From Marinoscillum pacificum (lineage in GTDB: Bacteria; Bacteroidota; Bacteroidia; Cytophagales; Cyclobacteriaceae), in the NCBI RefSeq assembly GCF_024714495.1, contig NZ_JAMZMJ010000013.1, forward strand, positions 62,001-126,000: DNA of 64,000 nt, written 5' to 3'. Below, in pieces: positions 1 through 9,393 of the stretch. How positions within the stretch are numbered: position 1 is the first letter of the stretch; every line of letters starts with the position of its first letter. The position numbers were made by a program, and so were the translations under genes. The notes beneath the pieces are model-generated. The model had not been told where the DNA came from, searched no databases, and saw nothing but the letters and a program-made list of their open reading frames with translations.

Positions 1-177
1 AGCCAAGAAATACAATGTCATTGGCTCAAGGAAGACAGTTATAATGGCCCCAACTATTCCAATGACTATCAGAATATCATAGATTAGATACTTGATGGTT
101 TTTGCCTTATTTGGTTGAAATATGAAGGTTTTAAATTCCCATTTGTCCATTTTCTCAAATATCGTCATCTTAATCAT
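1..177 (-). CDS. membrane protein, N-terminal fragment (cut by window edge)
   Basis: An open frame begins with ATG at 177 on the minus strand and stays open for 59 codons to the left edge. The protein starts with a charged segment containing MDKWEFK and FQPNKAKTIKY, followed by a long hydrophobic stretch (about residues 33-59) with IVIGIVGAIITV, so it looks like a membrane protein with a short cytosolic lead. The length and layout would fit the first segment of an ion-channel or small transporter protein, but too little is present for a family call. It is divergent from the secreted nuclease gene that starts at 272. The start is a guess, since other in-frame ATGs occur at residues 4 and 10. 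Confidence 0.5.
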   Translation of the reverse strand, partial: MIKMTIFEKMDKWEFKTFIFQPNKAKTIKYLIYDILIVIGIVGAIITVFLEPMTLYFLA

Positions 178-271
178 TTGATCAAACTTCACATAACCTT
201 AAACTACAACCATTAGGGTATCAGCGATTTAAATGCGATTTTTGCGGTTGAATTAAACTCACACTTCAACA

Positions 272-3200
272 ATGAAAAAACTCGTCATGTTAGCCGCATT
301 GCTATGCGGTGTTGGGCTTGGTGTGCATTCTTCCATCGCACAAACAGTCTTTATCAACGAAATTCACTACGACAATGCCAGTACAGACACTGGTGAAGGT
401 ATCGAAATAGCTGGTCCAGCTGGTACTGATTTGTCACAATACACTTTGGTACTTTACAATGGTAGCAATGGTGCTGTGTACAACACGACAGTATTGTCGG
501 GCACATTGACCGATCAATCCAATGGATTCGGAACGGCCTTTTTTGCGATCTCTGGAATTCAAAATGGATCACCTGATGGTATAGCTTTGGTACAGGATAC
601 TACGGTCATTCAGTTCTTAAGCTATGAAGGTACACTTACTGCAGTAGGTGGTGCAGCGGATGGTATGCTAAGTACGGATATCGTAGTTAGTGAAACCAGC
701 TCTACACCAGAAGGCTTCTCTTTACAGCTGACAGGTTCAGGATCAGAGTATACTGACTTTGCCTGGGTTGCTCCAGATAGTTCTTCATACGATTTGATTA
801 ATGCTACTCAAGAGTTTATAGGAGCTGCACCTGAGGCAGTCGTTTTCATCAACGAAATCCACTATGACAATGATGGTGGCGATGTGGGCGAAGCTATTGA
901 GCTTGCTGGTACAGAAGGTATTGATCTTACAGATTGGGAATTGGTGCTTTACAATGGCAGCAATGGCCTGGTTTACAATACAGTTTCACTTTCAGGTGTA
1001 TTCACCAATGAAGTAGGGGGCTATGGATTTATTTCATTCGCTATTTCTGGTATTCAGAATGGTTCACCAGATGGTATCGCTTTAGTTAATGCTGAAGACA
1101 CCGTAGTACAGTTCTTGAGCTATGAAGGTACGCTGATTGCTAACGATGGTCCTGCTGTTGGTTTGGAAAGTACTGATATTGGTATTGCTGAAACCAGTTC
1201 TACGTTGGTTGGCAACTCCTTACAGCTAACAGGTACAGGATATTATTTTGAAGACTTTATCTGGGTAGAAAGTGCTAATACATTCGATGCTGTAAACATT
1301 GACCAGGTAATAGGCAATCCATCTGACACCACAGGAAATGGAGATGATACCACAATTGTTGTGACTCCAGGTGTGGTAGATCTATGGATCAACGAATTGC
1401 ACTATGACAATGCAAGTGCAGATGTCAATGAAGGTGTAGAAGTTGCTGGTACTGCAGGAACAGATTTGTCTGGTTATTCTTTAGTGCTTTACAATGGAAA
1501 TGGTGGTTCTGTTTACAATACTGTTTCACTGAGTGGTGTTTTAGCTGATCAGCAAAGTGGATTCGGAACGAAGTTTTTTGCTATTTCTGGATTGCAAAAT
1601 GGAAGCCCAGATGGAGTTGCATTGGTTTCTCCTGAAAATGCTGTGATTCAATTCCTAAGCTACGAAGGGTCATTCGATGCAGTAGGCGGAGCGGCTGATG
1701 GTTTGACTTCAGAAGATATTTTGGTTGTAGAAGGTGGTTCTACGGCTGCAGGTTTTTCACTACAGCTTCAAGGAACAGGAAGCTCTTATGCTGATTTTAC
1801 GTGGGCTGCAGATGTAGCTAGTACGTATGATCTGATAAACGATGGACAAACATTTATTCCAGCAGCAGAAATTGCCTTTATTAACGAGATACACTATGAC
1901 AATGCAAGTGGCGATGTAGACGAAGCAGTTGAGATTGCCGGTACAGCAGGTTTAGACCTTGCTGGATGGTCACTCGTTTTATACAATGGCAATGGTGGCG
2001 GATCTTATAATACGACTTCATTATCAGGGATTATTCCTAACCAACAAAATGGATTCGGAACATTGTATTTCTCAATTTCAGGCATTCAGAACGGATCTCC
2101 TGATGGTGTTGCTCTTGTGAACGCAGAGGATACCGTAGTGCAATTTGTAAGCTACGAAGGTTCATTTGTGGCTACAGATGGTCCTGCTGTTGGTATGACA
2201 TCAGAAGACATTGGTGTGGCAGAGACAGGATCTACTCCAGTAGGATTCTCTTTGCAATTGATAGGAAGTGGTTTTGCTTACACAGACTTTACCTGGTCTG
2301 AGGCTATTGCTGCTACTTTTGGAGCGATCAACACTGGACAATCTTTTGGTTCTGGTGGAGTTGATCCAGGCCCTGGTTCAGATTCATTGGTGTTGATTTC
2401 TATTGCGGAAGCACGTGCTAAGAGCCTTGGAGATTCAATCATCATTGCGGGTATCTTAACGGCAACCGATCAATTTGCTGGACCTGCATACATTCAGGAT
2501 AGCACAGGAGGTATTGGTATTTACGATACATCGGTACATGGGATAGGAGTTTTTCAAATTGGTGATCAAATTCAGGTTCAAGGTGTTTTGAGCGAATTTG
2601 GTCAAATGCTACAGGTGACTAACATTACTTCTTTAGATACACTTTCTCTAGGCAATCCGGTTTATGCAGATACATTAACAATCAGTGAATTGGCAGACCA
2701 TGAAGGTGAGTTGGTGACTATTACCAATGTGACTTTTGATGATGGAGGCTTATTCTACCCAGGCTCCAACTATGGAATATCTGATGGATCAGGAAGCACT
2801 CAGTTGAGAATAGATGCTGAAGTGGAAAGCCTAATTGGAAAGTTGAAGCCACAGGGAGTAACTACAGTGACTGGCGTGATTGGTAGCTATAATGGAGCTA
2901 TTCAGTTGTTGCCTCGTTTCGAAGCGGATATTCCAGATGCTCAGGATTACACTCCTGGAGGAACGGATATTTCTACAGACAGCACTTTTGATGTGGTCAC
3001 CTGGAACATGGAGTTCTTTGGATCTACTTTGCCAAACTACGGTCCTTCTGACGTGGCGCTTCAGCTTCAAAATGCCATCACCATGATTCAAGCGATCGAT
3101 GCTGATATCATCGCTGTACAGGAAGTGTCTGATACAGGTCTATTGGACGCTTTGGTTGATTCCTTAGGAAATTATGCGAGAGTTTGTTCAGATGTGTATT

Positions 3201-4519
3201 CTTATTCATTTGAACCAGCAGATCCTAATTTCCCTGCGCAACAATTATGCTTCATCTATAACACGAATACAGTAACTATCACTGACGAGCAAGTATTGTT
3301 CGAGCAATTCTATACAGATGCAAGAACCGGCGTGACTACCGATATGAGCGATTACCCGACAGGAAGTGCTTCATCTTTCTGGGCTAGTGGAAGATTGCCA
3401 TACATGGTAACTGCTGATGTAAACGTTCAGGGCATGCCAGCAACTGTTCGTCTTGTAAACATACATGCTAAGTCTGGTGGCGGATCTTCCGATATTGCTC
3501 GTAAGACTTATGACGCTCAGGCATTGAAAGATACGTTGGATGCGTATTATGCAAACGACATGGTGATCGTATTGGGTGATTACAATGATGATGTAGACGT
3601 GTCAATCGGTGGTGGTGGTGTAACGCCTTATGCCAACTTCGTAAACGACACTGCAGCATATACTCCAGTATCTCAGATATTGAGTGAAGCAGGATTTAGA
3701 TCGTATGTATTCTCTGACAACATGATTGATCATATCACCATTACAGATGAGTTATACGATTCTTACATTGACAACTCAGTTTACACGTTCATTCCGTTCA
3801 ATCTGATTGACAACTACTCTGGAACAACTTCAGATCACTTGCCAGTCGTTTCACGATTTGATGTGTTTGAATTTGTGACTCCTTTGGTTGTAGAGTCTTT
3901 ATCTGATATTAGTTTGACGAAAGGTTATAATGAAGAAGTTGTTACCGTTTCTCCAATTGTTTCAGGTGGATTAGAGCCTTACTATTTCTCATGGAGCAAT
4001 GGTTCAGTTGAAGCTTCAGTTGAGATCACTCCAGACTTTACAGATTCACTGATTGCAGTGACTATCACAGATGCTGCTGGTCAGGTTGCTTCGGTAGCAG
4101 CACAAGTATTTATCGATGATATTGGATGTGAAAAAGGTTATGGTAGATGGGCCAGAACAGGTGTTCAGATGTGCAATGGTCGAGTGACCTTGTGTGTGGA
4201 TGAGCATTTTGTGGATCACTTCCTAAGCAAAGGATGGACTTTGGGAACTTGTGAAAATGTGGTAAGAAGATCATGTAAGTCTACAAACAATCCATGGAGT
4301 TCTTCTCAGGATTTGATGTTTGACTTTAGCAATGCTTTGGATGTGAATGTGACCATTCATGATTTCTTCGGGAATGTCATCTCCACACAGGAGGTTGCTG
4401 TTCCATCAGGTGAATCTACTCATACCGTATCACTTCCATACAAGGGTATTTTCTATGTAAAAGTATATGATGATGGTGGTGCGTTTACAGCATCTTTCGT
4501 GATGGTAAGAGCATTCTAA
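272..4519 (+). CDS. secreted nuclease: four lamin-tail repeats, OB-like domain, EEP nuclease domain, C-terminal surface module
   Basis: Probable extracellular DNase of the ExeM/NucH type. An N-terminal signal peptide (MKKLVMLAALLCGVGLG, ending near SSIAQ) is followed by four tandem lamin-tail-domain repeats, each opening with a variant of FINEIHYDN (about residues 26, 191, 370 and 534). A nucleic-acid-binding OB-like segment follows (about 705-870). The endonuclease/exonuclease/phosphatase domain (about 906-1196) shows TWNMEFF, VQEVSD, NIHAKSGG, GDYNDD and SDHLPV, the usual catalytic Asn, Glu, His, Asp and His motifs. The tail carries a PKD-like segment, a cysteine-containing module (CNGRVTLCV...LGTC) and a beta-rich end resembling a type A T9SS sorting domain but without the usual YPNP start. 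A bidirectional terminator follows the stop. Role as DNA scavenging or biofilm nuclease is inferred from the family. Confidence 0.85.
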   Translation: MKKLVMLAALLCGVGLGVHSSIAQTVFINEIHYDNASTDTGEGIEIAGPAGTDLSQYTLVLYNGSNGAVYNTTVLSGTLTDQSNGFGTAFFAISGIQNGSPDGIALVQDTTVIQFLSYEGTLTAVGGAADGMLSTDIVVSETSSTPEGFSLQLTGSGSEYTDFAWVAPDSSSYDLINATQEFIGAAPEAVVFINEIHYDNDGGDVGEAIELAGTEGIDLTDWELVLYNGSNGLVYNTVSLSGVFTNEVGGYGFISFAISGIQNGSPDGIALVNAEDTVVQFLSYEGTLIANDGPAVGLESTDIGIAETSSTLVGNSLQLTGTGYYFEDFIWVESANTFDAVNIDQVIGNPSDTTGNGDDTTIVVTPGVVDLWINELHYDNASADVNEGVEVAGTAGTDLSGYSLVLYNGNGGSVYNTVSLSGVLADQQSGFGTKFFAISGLQNGSPDGVALVSPENAVIQFLSYEGSFDAVGGAADGLTSEDILVVEGGSTAAGFSLQLQGTGSSYADFTWAADVASTYDLINDGQTFIPAAEIAFINEIHYDNASGDVDEAVEIAGTAGLDLAGWSLVLYNGNGGGSYNTTSLSGIIPNQQNGFGTLYFSISGIQNGSPDGVALVNAEDTVVQFVSYEGSFVATDGPAVGMTSEDIGVAETGSTPVGFSLQLIGSGFAYTDFTWSEAIAATFGAINTGQSFGSGGVDPGPGSDSLVLISIAEARAKSLGDSIIIAGILTATDQFAGPAYIQDSTGGIGIYDTSVHGIGVFQIGDQIQVQGVLSEFGQMLQVTNITSLDTLSLGNPVYADTLTISELADHEGELVTITNVTFDDGGLFYPGSNYGISDGSGSTQLRIDAEVESLIGKLKPQGVTTVTGVIGSYNGAIQLLPRFEADIPDAQDYTPGGTDISTDSTFDVVTWNMEFFGSTLPNYGPSDVALQLQNAITMIQAIDADIIAVQEVSDTGLLDALVDSLGNYARVCSDVYSYSFEPADPNFPAQQLCFIYNTNTVTITDEQVLFEQFYTDARTGVTTDMSDYPTGSASSFWASGRLPYMVTADVNVQGMPATVRLVNIHAKSGGGSSDIARKTYDAQALKDTLDAYYANDMVIVLGDYNDDVDVSIGGGGVTPYANFVNDTAAYTPVSQILSEAGFRSYVFSDNMIDHITITDELYDSYIDNSVYTFIPFNLIDNYSGTTSDHLPVVSRFDVFEFVTPLVVESLSDISLTKGYNEEVVTVSPIVSGGLEPYYFSWSNGSVEASVEITPDFTDSLIAVTITDAAGQVASVAAQVFIDDIGCEKGYGRWARTGVQMCNGRVTLCVDEHFVDHFLSKGWTLGTCENVVRRSCKSTNNPWSSSQDLMFDFSNALDVNVTIHDFFGNVISTQEVAVPSGESTHTVSLPYKGIFYVKVYDDGGAFTASFVMVRAF
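345..2345 (+). repeat. four tandem lamin-tail-domain repeats in an A-B-A-B order
   Basis: Four in-frame repeats of roughly 160-170 codons start near 345, 840, 1378 and 1870. All share FINE(I/L)HYDN, SLVLYNG, ISG(I/L)QNGSPDG and SYEG blocks. Repeats 1 and 3 share AVGGAADG after SYEG, while repeats 2 and 4 share DGPAVG and LVNAEDTVVQF, so the array looks like a duplicated two-domain unit rather than four equal copies. A short spacer containing PSDTTGNGDDTT separates repeat 2 from repeat 3. Confidence 0.85.
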
Positions 4520-4540
4520 TAGCTTATTAGCTAATGCAAT

Positions 4541-4578
4541 AAAAAAGGATCGGCTGACAAGCTGATCCTTTTTTTATT
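4541..4578. terminator. bidirectional Rho-independent terminator
   Basis: The arms AAAAAGGATCGGCT and AGCTGATCCTTTTT pair with one G-T wobble around a short loop. A-runs on the left and T-runs on the right let it serve both the nuclease gene on the plus strand and the lipoprotein gene on the minus strand, whose 3' ends face each other. Confidence 0.85.
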
Positions 4579-4595
4579 TGTATTCTATTCACAGG

Positions 4596-5891
4596 TTAAT
4601 TAAGGTAATAATTCAGGGTATCTAATAGATTGTCGCCTCTTAGATTTTTAGCAACAATATTTCCTTTCACATCGATTAGTAAGGAAGTTGGATAGTCTTC
4701 AATACTATAATCAGCTATAATTCCCTCTGAGCTGTTTCTGAGTATTTGATCCCATTCAATACCTTTATCTAATAATAGCTCATGAAGGCTAGTTGAATCA
4801 TCTTTTGCAATACCAAGGAACTTGATTTTTGAGCTATCTAAATTGGAGTATGCGTGCTTTAAATTTGGGATTTCTTTTATGCAAGGTGCACACCAACTTC
4901 CCCAAAATTCCATGTATAAGTACTTGCCTTTGTATTTATCCAGAGATACCTTTTTGTCAGTGATAAATGTATTCTCTTCGAATGGGATGGCGTGAAAACC
5001 TACCTGGGTAGAGTTTACTAAACTGTCAGATGGTATTTTGTAAAGCAAAAGATTTCTAGTATTGGCTTCTAGCCCCAGATTTACATAGCGGCTATTATTG
5101 ATGACGATATATTCATTTTTTTCTGTTGGTTGATCAATTCTGCTAGCTCCCGCTAATTTAAGACTGCTTTTATTGTTAAATGTCAATAGTCTAAAGCCAA
5201 AATTGATAAGAATATCTGTGCCTTCTAGTGTACTTTTTAAATGCAAAGGAGTTCCAATAAGAAGATTTTTGTGCGCATCTGAATTCAAAATAAGAACTGG
5301 AACTTTCATACTTTGTACTTCACCATCTTTTATGTATTCATAATCAACTAATATTGAATGTCTTGAGAGGGAGTCTTGTTTACTCCAATCATTGAATGGA
5401 ATTGGTTGATGAATCTCTTCATCAGAAAAATCTAAATCACCATTGGTGTCAATAATGAACTCTAGTTCTGGAGAGCCAGTATTAACAACTACGCTGGCGG
5501 TACAGATAATTGGTGTGTCAGAGAATTCAGTATTGTCAAGGTTAATATTCCAGGACTCAACTAAATAATAGAAAAAAGCAGAGTCTAGTTTGCCAGCTTT
5601 ATAATTTTGGTAAACGAATTGATCAGAATTTAGCCAGTACTCATCTGTAAAATAGCTCTCCCAATTGTTCGGTATACCTGTCACTTCAGAACTGGTTCTA
5701 TACCAGGAGCTGGTTGAATCTTTCTCTGAATAGCTAAGGCTTGTCATTCCACCACTGAATGGGCCATATCCTTTAATGAACTCTGTTTCGAGTTTTATCA
5801 AATTGGCATTTGTTTTAATCTGTTTCTTTTCCGTACATGAGAAGGTGAAGGAAGAAATTAAAATGAAAAATGGAATTATTTTTCTAGTCAT
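4596..5891 (-). CDS. TlpA-like thioredoxin-fold lipoprotein
   Basis: Exported lipoprotein with a C-terminal thiol-disulfide domain. The N-terminus is a lipoprotein signal peptide with lipobox FTFSC, so the mature protein is probably membrane-anchored in the periplasm. The last ~140 residues form a TlpA/ResA-type thioredoxin fold with active site WCAPC (about residues 333-337) preceded by YMEFWGS, and the cis-proline region DYPTSLLID. The N-terminal ~300 residues are not recognised but carry an EF-hand-like acidic loop, DTNGDLDFSDEE (about 148-159), that could bind calcium. Start: ATG at 5891 is preferred; an in-frame TTG two codons upstream would also work. It probably reduces or isomerises disulfides of exported proteins, though the partner is unknown. 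The next gene upstream on this strand begins the same-direction run 5953-7487. Confidence 0.8.
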   Translation of the reverse strand: MTRKIIPFFILISSFTFSCTEKKQIKTNANLIKLETEFIKGYGPFSGGMTSLSYSEKDSTSSWYRTSSEVTGIPNNWESYFTDEYWLNSDQFVYQNYKAGKLDSAFFYYLVESWNINLDNTEFSDTPIICTASVVVNTGSPELEFIIDTNGDLDFSDEEIHQPIPFNDWSKQDSLSRHSILVDYEYIKDGEVQSMKVPVLILNSDAHKNLLIGTPLHLKSTLEGTDILINFGFRLLTFNNKSSLKLAGASRIDQPTEKNEYIVINNSRYVNLGLEANTRNLLLYKIPSDSLVNSTQVGFHAIPFEENTFITDKKVSLDKYKGKYLYMEFWGSWCAPCIKEIPNLKHAYSNLDSSKIKFLGIAKDDSTSLHELLLDKGIEWDQILRNSSEGIIADYSIEDYPTSLLIDVKGNIVAKNLRGDNLLDTLNYYLN

Positions 5892-5952
5892 AGTCAATCA
5901 TTAAGTTGGATATTTAAATATAACTGATTGACTATTGAAATTATTACATGTG

Positions 5953-6312
5953 TCAATAAAACTCCCCGATATGCCAAAGGATCCCAGAAGGATCATGTAC
6001 AAAGTATTCTTCTCCCCAGTCGTTTTTGACGATTTCTGAGATGCGAACTTTAGGGAATTGTTTCTTAAGGTTCAAAGCAAGAATAGCGTTTCTATGTTGT
6101 TCAGTGTTTTCCACTTCCAAAAAGATCATGGAGTTATCCACCCAATCTTTGACATATGCATTTTGAAGGTAAAAACCGAAATTGCCTTGCTTGAACAATG
6201 ACATATTGCCTAAAGGTACTTCTTCAAAACCAAAAGCAGTGTAAAAAGCACGTGATTCATTAAAGTCCTTGGCTCCTATAAATGTGCGGATGGATTGGAT
6301 GTGGTGGTTCAT
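5953..6312 (-). CDS. VOC (glyoxalase/bleomycin-resistance fold) family protein
   Basis: Small soluble protein of 119 residues with the vicinal oxygen chelate fold. The opening IRTFIGAKDFNESRAFY (first beta-strand plus helix) and the closing YFVHDPSGILWHIGEF are typical of the family, where the C-terminal strand supplies a metal or substrate ligand. Its length equals a single VOC module pair. The substrate cannot be told from sequence; members act as lyases, dioxygenases or simple binding proteins. The start is an ATG at 6312. It is separated by only 17 bases from the leucine-rich-repeat gene upstream on the same strand, so the two are likely co-transcribed, though no functional link is evident. 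Confidence 0.8.
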   Translation of the reverse strand: MNHHIQSIRTFIGAKDFNESRAFYTAFGFEEVPLGNMSLFKQGNFGFYLQNAYVKDWVDNSMIFLEVENTEQHRNAILALNLKKQFPKVRISEIVKNDWGEEYFVHDPSGILWHIGEFY

Positions 6313-6329
6313 AGTATAGGATTGCTTGT

Positions 6330-7487
6330 CTAGAAAATTATTTTTGTTGATGTTAAGTTTTTTTGTATTTCTTCAATTTCAGACTGAGAATAATCATTTC
6401 CTTCAATATTTAGATAGCTTAAATTTTTTAGTGTCAATAACTCTTTAGGTATTGTCTTTAGCTTATTGTATGAAAGATTTAAAGTTTTAAGGTTATGAAG
6501 TTCTGAAATTGAATTCGGAATATGAGATAAATAGTTGAAACTGAGATCCAAATACTCTAGATTTTTAAGTTTTTTAAAGTTTATATCAAGTTGGGTGAGT
6601 TGATTGTTGCTTATGCTAAGAGCCCATAGATTCTTATATTTTTCAAAATCTTTTGACAAAATTTTGAATGAGTTGTTGTTTAGGTTGATGTATTTTAAAT
6701 AAGATGAGAATTTGAACACTGGAATCCTGTCGAAATTATTATCATCTAGTATTATTGCGTGTAATTGTTTATTTAATATCGGACCTTCGAGTTTATCTAA
6801 TTCTAGATGTGACAGGTTTATTTGCTCTGGATAAATATGACGTTTGTAAGGTGTTGAATTCGCTGCAGTACTTTTTGTAATTACAATTTCTTTCATCATA
6901 TTATAATCATCTAGCTGCAGTTTTAGAGGAGTTGAAGAGCTTACTGATTGAATTACAAACGGTATGGCAAAACGAGTAGTGAAATGAACATTTTTAAATT
7001 GTACGGGAATCCATAGATCCGGTAATGTTGATGATACCGCATTTAGAGCGTTCATCGCTAACTCTGCATCGAAACCATTTTCAATCTTGAAGTTTTTTGG
7101 TGTACCAATACTGTCTATTTCGAAGGTTACATAAAAAACACCAGTGCGATTACTGTTTGATATTTCTAAATTACTGGAGATTTGCGAATAAAATTTACCT
7201 TCACTTCCGACCATTCTGGGATTAACCTCTGGAATGACTAATTGCCAGATGTTTTCAATTTTCAAGTAGCATGGTTTCGGTTGTTCTTTTAGGTATACAA
7301 CTGATCCATTGTTATAGTTAAATTTGAGAGATAGATCTGTTCCATTGTCAGAATATTGCCAATAACTAACTTTGACTTCATTCTTGAAATATCCTTTTTC
7401 AAACCCGCTATCTACATGCCGTGTTTGACCAAAGGCTACAGTCGAAGTAAATAATAACAGGAATATTGGAGAAAGAAATTTATTCAT
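6330..7487 (-). CDS. secreted leucine-rich-repeat protein with a TonB-C-like domain
   Basis: Exported protein of 385 residues. A signal peptide (MNKFLSPIFLLLFTSTVAFG, cleavage near GQT) is followed by a domain (about residues 115-182) with GVFYVTFEIDSIG and PVQFKN, which resembles the TonB C-terminal fold often found in Bacteroidota periplasmic proteins. From about residue 210 there are roughly seven leucine-rich repeats with the pattern LxxLxLxxNxL, for example LEYLDLSFNYLSHIP and LKTLNLSYNKLKTIP, a surface suited to protein binding. No sorting signal or membrane anchor is visible, so a periplasmic location is likely. Base composition is AT-richer than the genes at 15-19 kb. Function unknown; a binding or scaffold role is inference. 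Confidence 0.7.
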   Translation of the reverse strand: MNKFLSPIFLLLFTSTVAFGQTRHVDSGFEKGYFKNEVKVSYWQYSDNGTDLSLKFNYNNGSVVYLKEQPKPCYLKIENIWQLVIPEVNPRMVGSEGKFYSQISSNLEISNSNRTGVFYVTFEIDSIGTPKNFKIENGFDAELAMNALNAVSSTLPDLWIPVQFKNVHFTTRFAIPFVIQSVSSSTPLKLQLDDYNMMKEIVITKSTAANSTPYKRHIYPEQINLSHLELDKLEGPILNKQLHAIILDDNNFDRIPVFKFSSYLKYINLNNNSFKILSKDFEKYKNLWALSISNNQLTQLDINFKKLKNLEYLDLSFNYLSHIPNSISELHNLKTLNLSYNKLKTIPKELLTLKNLSYLNIEGNDYSQSEIEEIQKNLTSTKIIF

Positions 7488-7571
7488 GATTTATGAAGTG
7501 TTAATTAGTTATTTACAATTTAAAAAGAAATCTTCTGTTGACTCATGCAGAATGGATAGTAACAAAACGCA

Positions 7572-7811
7572 ATGTTTGGCTTATTTAGAAAGAAAAAGAA
7601 AGAAGACGGCCCTCGACCAATTTTGGATATCAACGGCATGCCGGTAGAAGTAGGAGGGAAGGTGAAAGCACTCAGATACGATCTAGGAGTCTGTACGGTA
7701 GAGCTAGAAGGAAAGGAATATTTCTACGTCTCTGATGAAACCGGGCAAAAAGTAAGCTTTACCAAATTCTTTGACGCTGCCACTAAGAATCAGAAAGTAG
7801 AGGTGGTTTAG
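7572..7811 (+). CDS. small conserved-looking hypothetical protein
   Basis: A 79-residue protein that begins MFGLFRKKKKEDGP, a basic lead, and continues with a compact beta-rich segment (GMPVEVGGKVKALRYDLG, ELEGKEYFYVS) that reads like a small beta-barrel of the SH3 or KOW kind. No membrane segment or signal peptide. GC content and codon use look more like the housekeeping genes than the AT-rich neighbours. The gene is divergent from the LRR gene and its stop overlaps the stop of the convergent membrane-protein gene by 4 bases. Family not recognised; the coding call rests on a good start, normal composition and the folded look of the protein. Confidence 0.6.
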   Translation: MFGLFRKKKKEDGPRPILDINGMPVEVGGKVKALRYDLGVCTVELEGKEYFYVSDETGQKVSFTKFFDAATKNQKVEVV

Positions 7812-9373
7812 TTAGTTATGTCATAAATCATGAAACTCTCATTGATGTAATAATTATCAAGAAAATATATCGCTTGAAGTTTGATGGTAATTGAGTCAAC
7901 AGCAGTTTTATTGTTAATTAGGGTTTCTGCACAATCAGTGCGCGAGTGTGGTGTTTTTTTTCCTTTCCCAATAAGTTGTATTAAGTTTTCTTGTGCTTCA
8001 CTTCGGTTTCTTTTACTTCTATCTAATTCAATAATGTATGTGATGTTATTCTGAATAAGTGAGTTTTGAATGGCTTGACATAATAGTTCGTCTCCTAAGA
8101 AAGCTTCTTCATAAGGAAGAAAATTTGTGAGTTTTGATGGGTTTTTTGATTCTGTTACCGCATAATAGTTAGTAGTTCCTATGGATAGTCCATTACCGTA
8201 TTGTTCGTTTAGTTTTCGATAAGTTTGTAGTTGATCCTGAAAAGTAAAAGGTAGGTTCAAACCAATAAGATTGTAAAAATTATAAGCTACAATTAAACAG
8301 TAAGCGATAGGTGTTGTTTTCGAGTTTTTATCAGACTGAATTAGTATAGAATACACTATTCCCATGCCAATTATTACCACAGGTATTAAGGGGATAAGAT
8401 CCACATTAGATTGAAATTCAAGAGAATTGAATAGTGCCCAAATCGAACAATAAATAACAATGAATAGGCCATCAGTTTGTCTGAATTTCATGACAGCAGC
8501 TTTTTTTCTTGTTATGAAAAGTACTGTCATTAAAATTATAACCCCAATTAATCCAATAATGAAATGTAAAGATTCAGTTAGATATGCTGGATATATACCC
8601 TTTTGAATCCATATAAATATAGATTCCCCCAATTCTTCTCCTTCAATAGTCAGTTTTCTCAAAACAGCCTGATTCCAGAAGTCAGTCCATTGGCCAGTTA
8701 CTGATAAGTATAAAAGTACTGGTAGAGTTCCTGCTAAAGTTCCTGCAAATACTTTGAGTAAGTTTTTAAGTTTGGATTTGAAAGTTATTAGAAGTGTGAT
8801 GCCACAGGCAATTAATGATAAAACGTCTACATGCCAGCACATGGCGCCAAGGCTAAAATATAAGCCAACAAGAAACCATCTAGATTGTATAAAGCTCTTT
8901 AGTCCCAATATTGTAAATAGTAAAACCCATAATTTAGGTTCTGCATTTACAGAACTCAAAATTCCAAAATAATCTAGCCCAATGAAGGATATAGTTGTAA
9001 GGTTGATTACGTGCTTGTTATCAAACACTGTAAGACAAAGTCGGTAGAAATTGACGGAGATTATTCCATAAAAGAAGATTCCAAATATTCTTGCTGATTC
9101 AATAGTGTTGAGCTGAAAAAATCGCCCAAACTTCATTACAAATCCAATAAACAATGTTGATAATGGAGTGTACCCAAATGTGGTTGAAGTATAAAGTTTA
9201 TCTCCTCGCTCTACCACTTGAGACATGAACAATAGGTAAGCTCTATCAAATAAAATAGGCTGTTGAAATGGTTGATAAAAGGCTAAGACAATTCCTACTG
9301 GAATTAAAAACCATATGAAATATGGTATGATGGATTCTTGAGCTAATTTAGTCTTCAGCATATTATTATTCAT
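7808..9373 (-). CDS. polytopic membrane protein, probable GT-C type glycosyltransferase
   Basis: About 521 residues with ten or more hydrophobic segments, beginning near IIPYFIWFLIPVGIVLAFY, then a first extracytoplasmic loop containing LLFMSQVVERGDKLY. That loop after the first membrane span, with acidic residues and a D/E near the membrane, is the usual place of the catalytic acid in PMT/ArnT-like GT-C enzymes; the C-terminal soluble ~120 residues also fit. The match is by architecture only. It sits next to a GT2 of the polyprenyl-phosphate-sugar synthase type, which would supply the lipid-linked donor for such an enzyme. Start: ATG at 9373 is chosen; ATG at 9361 or a GTG at 9391 are alternatives. 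The gap to the divergent epimerase gene is only about 20 bases. Confidence 0.55.
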   Translation of the reverse strand: MNNNMLKTKLAQESIIPYFIWFLIPVGIVLAFYQPFQQPILFDRAYLLFMSQVVERGDKLYTSTTFGYTPLSTLFIGFVMKFGRFFQLNTIESARIFGIFFYGIISVNFYRLCLTVFDNKHVINLTTISFIGLDYFGILSSVNAEPKLWVLLFTILGLKSFIQSRWFLVGLYFSLGAMCWHVDVLSLIACGITLLITFKSKLKNLLKVFAGTLAGTLPVLLYLSVTGQWTDFWNQAVLRKLTIEGEELGESIFIWIQKGIYPAYLTESLHFIIGLIGVIILMTVLFITRKKAAVMKFRQTDGLFIVIYCSIWALFNSLEFQSNVDLIPLIPVVIIGMGIVYSILIQSDKNSKTTPIAYCLIVAYNFYNLIGLNLPFTFQDQLQTYRKLNEQYGNGLSIGTTNYYAVTESKNPSKLTNFLPYEEAFLGDELLCQAIQNSLIQNNITYIIELDRSKRNRSEAQENLIQLIGKGKKTPHSRTDCAETLINNKTAVDSITIKLQAIYFLDNYYINESFMIYDITN

Positions 9374-9393
9374 ATCACCGCGTTTGCACACGA

